The notes beneath the pieces were generated by a model. That model did not search any database, was not told the origin of the DNA, and saw nothing but the letters and a program-made list of their open reading frames with translations. A stretch of 64,000 nucleotides of DNA from Edaphochlamys debaryana (taxonomy: Eukaryota > Chlorophyta > Chlorophyceae > Chlamydomonadales), in assembly GCA_016858145.1 (NCBI GenBank), contig JAEHOE010000051.1, positions 310,001-374,000 of the forward strand, read 5' to 3'. Below are positions 35,971-47,200 of this stretch, piece by piece (position 1 is the stretch's first letter; every line of letters begins with the position of its first letter). Both the position numbers and the translations under genes were made by a program.

Positions 35971-36540
35971 GACGCCCTATACACTCTTGCTCTTATTTTT
36001 GGGCCCTGTAACTCTACTTCATGCCCACCCTTCGCAACTCGCGTACATTGAATGCCGACCGCCGAGTAAACGCGCAGACCCCACGGTCAAGTCTCGATTT
36101 TACAACGGCTATTCATGCACAATACATTGGGCTGCTCGGGAAAAATCGCGAAAGCAACTTTCGCCTGGGCGCGGACGGATGACGGTGGGTGCCGGGGGGT
36201 AATCTCCTCCGCTTTTCCTACACTACGTTCCGGAGAGCTACGGTCACCGCATGGGCCGCACCTCCAAAAGTGACCCCGTACACTCAACGCCTTGAGAGTG
36301 AGCTACGCTTACTGAAGACATCACATGCTTGCGCCAGCTGCGGGCATTGTACGTACAGAGCAGGAGCACTAGCTAGGAGCACCGAGTACACCGAGCGCGG
36401 TTGTTGGACCCTGTTGGACGTCCCGCCCTTGACGCCGGTTCGTAGAGTAGTGACGCCTCCGTTGCTGCATGACATTGTGTTAGCACATACACTGAGTGGG
36501 CACCGACGAGGGCCCTGCTGGCGTCCGAGCGAGACATGCG
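35971..36540 (+). promoter_or_regulatory. Presumed upstream region of the lectin-module gene
   Basis: No gene is seen here. The stretch lies between the degenerate repeats and the first coding exon and should hold the promoter and leader of the gene that follows. No clear TATA box was found, and no individual element can be supported. Confidence 0.3.
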
Positions 36541-38255
36541 ATGACGCACATGGGCGTGCTGCCTTCGCGAGGCCGCTGTTTCCCTGGTCTACGACATCTA
36601 TGTCTGCTTCTGTCAGCCCTGGCACTGAGCTCAAGGCCTGCTGCAGGTGCGGTGGGGCTCGGCGACGACTCGACATGTTACTCATTGCGCGCGACGACCA
36701 GCAAACAGGGCGGCCTCCAGTTGCGCCTGTACTTGACTCCGAGTCGCATTTGACCACGTCAATGGCAAGGATGCCCCAAAACCGCGCCGATGGCCGGCCG
36801 TGACCCCGCGTACCCCATGGCTGGACATCGACTGCGGGTCCGCAGCCGCAGCCTGCTGACGTGCTCGCTCCACGCCATGACTGATGGCCACCACAACCCA
36901 CTCATGAGTTGCACACGGGTATTTGACCTTCGTGGCCGTTACTCGGTACTGTGCGCGCCCGTACCCCGCCCTCCTGACCCCCCCACACACCCCCACACCC
37001 CTCCCGCCACCCTCTCCTAGGCGTTGCTCTCCTGCGCCTTGAGCCCAACCAGACATGCATTCCTGGAGCCAACGCCGATTGCTCAACGCTGCCACGCTGT
37101 GGCATCGTATCATCGGGCGATGTTTGGGGGGTACCCTCTATCTTGGGGTCTCATCACATCCTACGATCCCAGCCTGCCATGGAGCAACTGCTCGAGTGAG
37201 GGGCTTCGATAAACTGAGCATTCCCAAGCCAGCTAGACCCTTGTGCTGAGAGGGTTGCCTCAGGCATACAGTTGCTTTGGCCCTGCTGAGATTGCGGGTT
37301 ATGACCACACGCACGTGATGGGGTTTAATTATATTATTCGGCCCACGTACAAGCAAAGGATTAAAAGGGTGAAAGGGTGTGGGGGATCTGCCCCCCCGCC
37401 CGGGGGAACACGCTCGCCAGGGCCACCCCCTCTGTGAATTCAATCCACTCAAAAGAGCTTCGACTGCTGGTGGATGGCTCACCCAGCAGAGAGCAGAATG
37501 GGGAGATGCATGGATGCATTCCTGCCTGCTGGTGCTCGCTTGCTCGCCTCTGTCTGTGCCCCCTGCCATCGTCCCGCCCGTCCTTCTCCCTGAACGTTCC
37601 CAGGGGATGGCAACGAGTTCTACAACTGGCTGTGGGATTACCCAGCGCTGACCTATCATATGGTGCTCCGGAGAGATGGCAATCTGGCCGTGTATAAGTG
37701 CGCTAACGGCTGCCGTACGAGGACCCTGGTGTGGTTCACAGATCACGGGGTGGCGGGGGTCAGCAATGCAACGCTGACCACGAGCCCCAGCTCGTGGAGG
37801 TACGTACTTGCCGTCCACCGTATGGTATTGTATTTATTTGCTGAGTAGGAGTACGCTGGCTGATACTTGATGTACGGCACTTGCTTCCTCTACTTCCTCA
37901 TCACCCGCTGCAGCGTCTGGGGCTTGCTGGGAGGGAACTCCGGGCAGCTAACACAGCTCATCGATTCCTCAAACATGACGTACTACCTGGTGGGCCCCGA
38001 CAACAGTACGACAGCCATGTGAGTGTACGGCCATGTGAAGATGGGCATGCTGCTGGCTGGGACACCGAACGATGGATTCAAAGCTGTGGCACCATCACTG
38101 TGGCACTGTACGTTCCCAATCCAGCAGGCCGTCTTATTCGTACCCAGTCAACGTAGCCAACGGGACGCTGGGCGCTTATCGGATGCGCTTGGAGAGCAAC
38201 GGGCACCTGTCTGTGGTGAATAACCCTGGCTTGGTGACGTTCACAACAGAACCTG
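36541..38255 (+). other. Lectin gene: signal peptide and first cysteine/lectin module (exons 1-5)
   Basis: Exon 1 starts MTHMGVLPSRG (or at the second Met) and has a hydrophobic core CLLLSALAL followed by RPAAG, a plausible secretion signal. Phase 1 joins it to exon 2, reading LEPNQTC...DCSTLPRCG, the cysteine motif of every later module. Exon 2 then needs G5 rather than G6 at 37126-37131 to read on through SYDPSLPWSNC into exon 3, whose LRRDGNLAVYKC is a bulb-lectin strand. Exons 4 and 5 complete the fold (SVWGLLGG; LESNGHLSVVN). Exon 5 has a NAGNAG acceptor (starts 38125 or 38128). Confidence 0.65.
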
Positions 38256-41200
38256 GTGTGTACGGCTGGGGCTGGCCGGGGGCGGGACGAGTACGTGGCT
38301 GTATGTGAGTACGGCATGCGGACATACAGCATGTTCATCACGGCAGCCTGGGCAGCCACGCACTACTCACGATGAGTGGATGTACGTATGGGTCAACGCG
38401 CGCATAATGACTGCAACCACAACCCTCTGGCAATCCAGCACGGCAACAACAGTCCGGCTCCCCCGCGCAGCAGTAATAACTCTTGCTCATATATGCGTGC
38501 TCTCTTACCTACCCACTTTCTGATGACTCATCGGTTCGGAACCCTATTTACTGATGGTGTGCATGCAGTGGGGGACCTGGTGAGCTACCGCGTAATGTAC
38601 GGAGTGGAGACGATCTGCCCGCAATACGTCAACCCCGACACCTGCGCCATGCGCTGCGGGCTGTACCAGAGCTCTACGCCCAGCAACGATGACAGCCGCT
38701 GCAACAGTGAGGGGCGGGCGGGGGCGTCGAGTCGCAGGGTACGTCTTCTTGTCACCCCTAGGGCAGCAGAGGCGGCGCCTTCTTGACGCGGTGTTGTGTG
38801 CATGTACGCTTCAACGCATGCAGCGCTCTACTCATCGAACAAGAACTACGTGCTGAAGCTTCAAGCGGACGGCAACGTTGTGTTACAGAATATCACCAAC
38901 GCACCAAGACAGCGCTGTGGGCATCGGGAACCAGCGCCGTCAATGCAAGCGGGTAAGCAACTCCATCTCGTACGTATTCTGGACCCCTTTGCCCCTCTAC
39001 TGATGACCCCACGCTCTACCTTAGACTCGATCGCTCGGCCCCGCATGGAGCCAGGGGCACCCGCCCTGCATGGAGCGAGCATGACGCAGCCCCCGCACCC
39101 CCAACTATCCTCACCTAGCACCCGCCCCCCTGCCCGCCCCGCGTCACCCGTTGCCTGCCTCATTGCTTAAATTGCTTCAGCCTGTGCAATAATCTCATTT
39201 CTATCTTCTCAAGCAATCCTTTTAATCCTTTACCCCTCATGCTGTTTCCCATTACCCCTGTTGCCTGCTGCCGCATTCCTTAAGCCCCTCATGCGTGCTT
39301 GTTTCCCATCCCCAGATACACTTTCACTCTGGACAATACCGGAGATCACGGCTGGGAGATCTGGGGGCGCACGTCCGCGGATAACTGCTGCAACGTAAAT
39401 ATGCGGAAGACAGCCGTAAACGCGTGAGCCCGGCCAGCTGGAAATGATAGCCATGTATCCGTGAGCGCTCGCTAAGGGGTTACCCGGGGTGATCGTTCCC
39501 GGTCTTTACCGTACTTTATTGATGGCAAATGTCTCGATCATTCACAGGACTGTCATGATCCCCTTCATCTCGCTCACTATGCACGCATCGGCAGGAGTAC
39601 CTGGCGTTCTTCCTTTTACCCGTCAAACGGACGTTCCATGACGACAACTCTAAATACTTTAAAGCCCTTCACCCTGGTGAGTATGCCCTGGGGTACCGGT
39701 AACCCTGGTGCGTGCTGCCATGTTGCTAGCAGCCCAGGACCTGCTTGGGCGCTCTCCATGCTTATGCAAGCAAGCCATGCCGTACGCTAGCCCCCAAGCC
39801 TGTTGGACCCCGCTCCATCCCGCCCCCGCTCCCGCCGCCCCGGCCTGTCGCCGTACGCCGCACCCGCCCCGCCCTGTCCCCCTGCCCCTTCCTTCCTGGT
39901 GCAGACCGTGCGGGACGACGGTGACGCTGTGTTGCTGAACAGAGACATGATTCCTGTCTGGTCAACGCAGGCAAACGGTGAGGCTCGCCCAAGCAGCGCG
40001 GGGCTGAGGTGCTTGCTTCGGCACTGCTGCGTTTCGTCCGTGAGCCTCCCAACTCAGGAGAATGCCCTAATCTTCTGCATGCGCTACAATGGACTTGACT
40101 TCATTCAAACCCCTGTCCTTCGTGACTTCCGGCGGCTGCGCCATGCATTACATGCATGCATGCAGCCCCCAAGCCCCTGGCCTCCAACCTCACCTGCGAG
40201 GGAGCGCTTCCCGCCCTCTCCCGCACCACCCTATGGGAGCAAAGTGACCCGTTAAGGCCCATGTAGACCCCCCCCTCCCTCAACGACCGCCCCTCCTTCA
40301 AGAACCTGCGGGGCTACACGACCCCCTTCATGGGGACCCCCCCTTCAAGGCCCATGTAGACCCCCCCCTCCTTCAACGACCCCGAGCTACCGGACCCCCC
40401 CTTCACGGGACTCATGAACGTCTGCTGCGCAGCGGTTGTGGCATTCCGTTGTTACAGGATGGGTTCCACACACGTCCACTCCATTCCCGCCCTTCAGCTA
40501 GCCTCTCAGGCCCCCACCCATAATTTTGTCGTAGCTAGGCATCCTGCGGCCACGCTAGCTAAGGCCCCAAGCGTCACTCTGAACCCTTCAACATAATGTC
40601 TTGCCTTGCTATAAAGTCCAATGGACCCGCAGCAAGCGCTAGCGCTCCACGTGTCCGCTCGGCAGCTTTGGCAGTGCTTCCACGCACAACGCAAGCAAGC
40701 CGCCATCCTCTTGTACGCCTCCACTCCTTGTCTGATTAGCCTGCAATGAGGCACGCATGCTTTTTATCGCCCTTCCGGCTGGCAACCGCGCGCCCCTGCC
40801 CCACACTACCCCCGATGCTCCTTGCTGCCCCTGTGTGTGCGAACCGACCGGCAGCCGCCGTCTCCCTCACTCACACGGCAGAAAGGGAAGCAGCGGTCGA
40901 GCGAGTCAGTGAGGAGACGTGGAGTAGCCACGGCAGGGTAGCCAGCCCCTGAAGGGCGGCGGCCAGCCTAGCACTACTTGCGGTCCGCTCAGAGGATCCC
41001 ACGGCCCGCCACCCCGCCTTCGAGGGGGGACTTAGTTGCGGGCCCCAGCACCGGGATGCCGGGCGCCCTTCTTCGCTCTTCCCTCTGCCCTGCCTCGACT
41101 TGCTGGCAACGCGCGCCACTGCCCCACATACCGTGCACTCCCCCCGACGTTCACTGCTCACCACACATGGCTCGCGGTATGACCGTCTTCCCAACCGAGG

Positions 41201-44200
41201 GGTTACTATACTCTGACTGGGATGGCATAGAGGGAAACGGGAGGAGGGTCAGGGACAGACTGGCTGAGTGCGGCTGATGGAGACGTGAAGCAGCCATGGG
41301 GCTAGGAAGGACGCGGGTCTTTTGGAGGCATGGTGGCGAGAGCCGTCCTTATCAAACATGAGACGGGAGAAAACCCCGGAACGAGGGGGTGTGGGCTAGC
41401 CCACACTCACCACCCACCGCCTCGGCGGGTGGTGGTGGATGTGGAGGGGCTAGCCCCTCATACACACCCGCCCCCCTAACACACGCCCCCGGCTGCGTGA
41501 CAAAGACCCCCTCCCCGCCTTGTCCACGACCCCCGGGGCCCTACCCGCCTCAAGGCGCCCCCTCCCTTGCCTCCCCCACCTGCAGCGCCCGCCTGCCAGC
41601 CAGAGGTTTGCAATGGTTGTCCGTCGTGTTACACACTGCGCTGCCAGTGGCCATCCCGTGGCCTGCCTGGAGCGGAGGGCGGGGGGAACAACGAAGGGGC
41701 GTCGTGGACCCTGGGTCCCTGTCGCGGACGGACGCGCGCAGGAGCTGCACTCTAGGCGCCCTCTTTCAGCAAGCTTGGAAGCGAGCAAACGCCCCGAGCG
41801 CACCAGATCGCACGAGCGCGGCGGGTCGCGCCCCGCGCGCTCGCGCGCGCCTCGGGGGGGTTTGACTTGAAGCGAGTCGCGCGCCTTCCTCTCACCGACG
41901 CCGACTCACCACAAGACTATTCCTTGTATGCAGAGCTGCACTCATAGCCGCACTGCAAAAAGAGACAAACAGAGCTGCTGCACCCAGGGAGATGATTGAT
42001 GCGCGCACGCAACATGTTGCTGCTTTTGTTTGATTGTATGTGTACTTGTGTATCTATGCGGCTCTGTGCATTTGCAAAAGTCAAAGTGGGCTCGCGCCCA
42101 ACTCGCGCCTGGTGCCTGGTCTCATCGCAAGCCGTGCATGCAGTTGCTTTTCATCTGCCTGACACAAGAAGCACTCTAATTGAAATGCATTGTATGCAAA
42201 TACAAAGGAGCGAAGGCCTATTTGAACTTGGGATTGGGGCTTCCAGGGGTCCTTAACGGGGTGTGGTCCTCGCGTGCACCCCTTCACGGAACCCCCAAAC
42301 TCGCAGCGGCCCCCCTGATCCCATCTTAATGAAGAGAGCCCTGCAGGCCACTCGTGTGACTCGTCTCTGGTCTCCTCCCCACGACACGCTGGGGGCCGGG
42401 GAGCTTTGCACCCGCACCCTGGGGGATGGAGAGGGGCAGAGCATTGGTGGTACCCGTCTCTGGTCTCCTCCACACGACACGCTGGGGGCCGGGGAGCTTT
42501 GCACCCGCACCCTGGGGGATGGAGAGGGGCAGAGCAGCGGTGGTACCCGTCTCTGGTCTCCTCCCCACGACACGCTGGGGGCCGGGGAGCTTTGCACCCG
42601 CACCCTGGGGGATGGAGAGGGGCAGAGCAGCGGTGGTACCCGTCTCTGCTCTGCGCCACACGACACGCTGGGGGCCGGGGAGCTTTGCACCCGCACCCTG
42701 GGGGATGGAGAGGGGCAGAGCAGCGGTGGTACCCGTCTCTGGTCTCCTCCCCACGACACGCTGGGGGCCGGGGAGCTTTGCACCCGCACCCTGGGGGATG
42801 GAGAGGGGCAGAGCAGCGGTGGTACCCGTCTCTGGTCTCCTCCCCACGACACGCTGGGGGCCGGGGAGCTTTGCACCCGCACCCTGGGGGATGGAGAGGG
42901 GCAGAGCAGCGGTGGTACCCGTCTCTGGTCTCCTCCACACGACACGCTGGGGGTCGGGGAGCTTTGCACCCGCACCCTGGGGGATGGAGAGGGGCAGAGC
43001 AGCGGTGGTACCCGTCTCTGCTCTGCGCCACACGACACGCTGGGGGCCGGGGAGCTTTGCACCCGCACCCTGGGGGATGGAGAGGGGCAGAGCAGCGGTG
43101 GTACCCGTCTCTGGTCTCCTCCCCACGACACGCTGGGGGCCGGGGAGCTTTGCACCCGCACCCTGGGGGATGGAGAGGGGCAGAGCAGCGGTGGTACCCG
43201 TCTCTGGTCTCCTCCCCACGACACGCTGGGGGCCGGGGAGCTTTGCACCCGCACCCTGGGGGATGGAGAGGGGCAGAGCATTGGTGGTACCCGTCTCTGG
43301 TCTCCTCCACACGACACGCTGGGGGTCGGGGAGCTTTGCACCCGCACCCTGGGGGGAGGAAAGGGGCAGAGCATTGGTGGTACCCGTCTCTGGTCTCCGC
43401 CACACGACACGCTGGGGGCCGGGGAGCTTTGCACCCGCACCCTGGGGGATGGAGAGGGGCAGAGCAGCGGTGGTACCCGTCTCTGGTCTCCTCCCCACGA
43501 CACGCTGGGGGCCGGGGAGCTTTGCACCCGCACCCTGGGGGATGGAGAGGGGCAGAGCAGCGGTGGTACCCGTCTCTGGTCTCCTCCCCACGACACGCTG
43601 GGGGCCGGGGAGCTTTGCACCCGCACCCTGGGGGATGGAGAGGGGCAGAGCAGCGGTGGTACCCGTCTCTGGTCTGCGCCACACGACACGCTGGGGGCCG
43701 GGGAGCTTTGCACCCGCACCCTGGGGGATGGAGAGGGGCAGAGCATTGGTGGTACCCGTCTCTGGTCTCCTCCCCACGACACGCTGGGGGCCGGGGAGCT
43801 TTGCACCCGCACCCTGGGGGATGGAGAGGGGCAGAGCATTGGTGGTACCCGTCTCTGGTCTCCTCCACACGACACGCTGGGGGCCGGGGAGCTTTGCACC
43901 CGCACCCTGGGGGGAGGAAAGGGGCAGAGCAGCGGTGGTACCCGTCTCTGCTCTGCGCCACACGACACGCTGGGGGCCGGGGAGCTTTGCACCCGCACCC
44001 TGGGGGATGGAGAGGGGCAGAGCAGCGGTGGTACCCGTCTCTGATCTGCTGTGCTGGGTGGGGCTGGCTTCACGTGAGGGGCGTGGACCGAGCGAGACCA
44101 CCGTGTCCATCCGTGGGGGGCGCGCGGTCGACCTACCTTACACCTGCAAAGCTTCCAGACGTTAGAAATGGTATAGTTGATTCACTCAATCGCGTTGCAA

Positions 44201-47200
44201 TCAAGGCATAGATTGCGTGCGGCCTGTGTGTTGGGCGGCTTGGTTCAACATGCTTGGAGAAGGCAGAAGGTGGCTGTGGACCGGCTTCCCCATTACACAA
44301 CTTGTTAACTCGCATTGTCCATCGCGATAGTCGCAGTCGCAACGTCAGGCTGGGCTTGGGCCCGATGGCGCGCTCGGCGCTACAGGAGGGGTGCTACGGG
44401 ACCGGTGCTTGAAAGGGGGGGGGGCCTCAAGGGGGGAAGGGGGTCTGCAGGGGCCTTAACGGGTCACTTTGCTCCCATAGGGCCACGGGCTGCACGCTGC
44501 GCTGTGGCCTCTTCGCCAGCCTTGCGGCCAACGGCTCGGCCCTTGCTGACGACGGCTACTGCAACCGTAAGCCACGAGGACAGCACGAGGACTGCTGTGG
44601 TTACACAGTAAAACAGTAGTGAAATGGAACCAATAAGCCCATGTATGCCTTCCCCCGCACAGGCCTGTGGTCCCCCACCCGGCGCTACGCCCTGACACTG
44701 GAAGCGGACGGTCGCCTCGCCGTGTACCGTGCCGCCACCGCAAGCGGCAGCCTCACCCTGCCGCCCCTTTGGAGCACGGAGAGCCTGGATGACCCAACTT
44801 CCAGCATCACGAACAGCTCAGCGCCGTACGCATTGCTCGTTAACTCGGACGGTACATGGAGCATCTGGGCTGTACGATCGGGCCGTAACAGCACGGCAGG
44901 CTGGAACTGGACTGTGGAGGTTCTCAACAGCTCGAGCGCAGTACCGGCCATTGGGCTCAGCACATCGTACCCCCAGCAGTTTGCGGTTCCCTCGCTCGGG
45001 CCATTCTCGCTCGAGCTGACAGACACAGCAGGGAGCCTGCCGAGCCTTGCGGTGGTCAGCGCCAACGCATCCGTTGCATGGGAAGGTGAGTTCTTCTATC
45101 CTTCATCTGCCATTGGACAAGCGGGGCGCCCCCGCGGGGGCAGAAAACGAGGGCTGAGCCCCCCAACTATCTGCTACGCGACCCATTCCCCGCGGTAACC
45201 GTGGGCGCACTGTACTCCAACCGAGCTATAACGCGTTGATAGCAGTTCGTTGGGGGACTCGCACCCCTCGGCACAGTCTTAGCTGCCCGGTCTTATCTAC
45301 ACTGGCACCGCTCCGCCACCTCCTAGCCACCGCTACCCGCCACCACCCTGCGCGCCGCCAGCCGCCGCGCCAGCGACTCCGGCTTGAGAAAAGAAATATG
45401 CCACTGAAGGGACGCGGGCAGACCTAGCGCAGGTTAGTCATGCTTGCACTGACCCACGTGCGTGCCGCGCATTCGTGCAGGTCTTGCGGTGTCACAGCCG
45501 CCGTCGCCCCGGCCCAGACCTGCGTCCCCCAGCCCTCCACCCTAGCCTCCAGCCCCGTCACCACCTTCGCCCCCCGCCCCGACGAGGCCTCCCCTTCCTC
45601 CCTGGCCCGGCCCGCCGCCACGGGCGCCGCCTCGGTCACCCCGCATGTCTCCTCCCTACAACCCACCCTCACCCCTCCCACCACCCAGACCCTCCCCGAA
45701 GCCGCCCACACCAAACCCGTCTCCGTGTCCCCCGCCCGTGCCTTCTATGCCTTCCCCACCACCATCTCCCCAACCCCCGTCACCTCCCATGCCCCCTCCA
45801 CCCCCAATGCCACCATTCCCGAATCCGCTTCCGCCGCCGAGCCCCCAGCCTTCTCCACCCTCACCTCTTCATTCGGCCCCCCGTCCCCCATCTATCGCCG
45901 CCTTCGCCACCCTCTCCCGTGCCACCGCCTCCGCGGCCTCCACGCCCCCCGCTACCCCCGCTCCCCCCGCCGCCCCCACCGCCGTCCCCGCGACCTCCAC
46001 GCCCTCCGCTCCCCCCGCTCCCCCCGCCGCCCCAGCCGCCATCCCCGCGGCCCCCATTGCCAAGTCCGCCAAAGCCCCCAGCACCTCTCCTGCCCCTCGC
46101 ACCCCCAAAGCCGCCGGTACCGCCCTCACCGGTACCTCTCCCACCGCTCGCCTCGCCACATCCAAGGCCTTCGCCCGTCCTCCGACCTTCCCAGCCCCCT
46201 AGCCCTCCCAGGCCCCCAGGGCCCCCTACGCCTTCGCCCCGCCCTCCGTCGCCCCCACGCCCCCCAGCCCCAAGCCCTGCGCCGCCCCCAAGCCCTATGC
46301 CGGCCCCAAGCCCTGTGCCACCCACAAGCCCGTTAGCACGACCTCTCCCTCCCAGGCCGTCCCCGCCGTCGCTTGCCACGACACCTCCAAGCCCCCAGCC
46401 GCTGATCAGCCCCAGCCCACGGCCTCCTAGTAGCCCAGGGGCCAGCAGCCCACGCCCGCCCAACCCGCAGCCCTCGCCGAGCCCGCCACGACCGCCTAAG
46501 CCGAGCCCACAGCCGTCGCCTCCCATGCCCGGTAGGCCATCTGTCGAGGAGGCAGGAGGAGGCCTTGGCGTGGGCCTTGGCGTAGCCTGGGCGGGTCCAA
46601 CCCCAAGTCCCTCGCTCTGCGCCTGTACCCCACGCTCCAGCCACCTAAATGCTGAGAATGTGGGCGGGTCCGGTCCCCCCAGCCTGTCCCTCAACTCCTG
46701 TCCCCCCCCACCTGTTACATGCTGATAATCAGTTGACGGGTCGTGCTCATGCATGTCCCATAAGCTGTACCTGTCTTGCGCCTTGCTTTCCGTTGCGCGC
46801 TCCACAGGCTGTACCGTGTCAGTTCCTGGGTTCAGCTTCGTGCAAGGCATGGATGCGCCGTACATGGACATGGGATACATGAGCCCATCGTTAGGCGTGG
46901 CGGCCATTGGGCAGGCGTGCTTTGCCAACTGCAGCTGCATGGTGCGTGCATGCCTTGCTCAGAATGCTTTGAACTGGTAGAACTGGGCGGGGAAGGGAGT
47001 GATGCTGCAAAGAACGGCATTATTATAGTAAGCATATACTCAGCCCATTCGCATTTCTTTATTGGTGTCCACTCAGGGATACAACACCAATGGATGTGAG
47101 CAGGCAACGGACAGTAGAGGAAGGGCGGGTGGCCTGCTATACGCTTGCATTACTTGCATGCTAGGCTACCCATATTGCTTCACGACGGGCGCTATGCATG

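Larger units (their letters stand above)
39978..44450 (+). other. Large 4.5-kb intron of the lectin gene
   Basis: The interval between exons 10 and 11 is far longer than the gene's other introns (about 90-540 bp). It holds a copy of the exon-11 edge in reverse orientation (40229-40260), a short tandem repeat near 40252 and 40345, GGGCTAGCCC palindromes near 41.4 kb, and the 93-bp minisatellite. The phases of exons 10 and 11 do not match, so a small unrecognised exon may lie inside. No independent gene was found in it. Confidence 0.55.
40229..44482. repeat. 32-bp perfect inverted repeat bracketing the minisatellite
   Basis: The 32 bases at 40229-40260 are the exact reverse complement of 44451-44482, and weaker similarity continues outward from 44450 into the T/C-rich tract. 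The right copy starts directly after TCTGCAG, a good splice acceptor, so the left copy is antisense to the start of exon 11. The interval between them contains the palindromes and the 93-bp array. Confidence 0.8.

Noticed and set aside
42081..44211. Six open frames of about 580-626 codons over the 93-bp minisatellite
   Set aside because: All six frames are open simultaneously, and the array lies inside an intron of the lectin gene. The repeats explain the openness.
45861..46940. A 359-codon Gly-rich frame on the minus strand
   Set aside because: It is the antisense shadow of the Pro-rich rod in exon 13 of the lectin gene.
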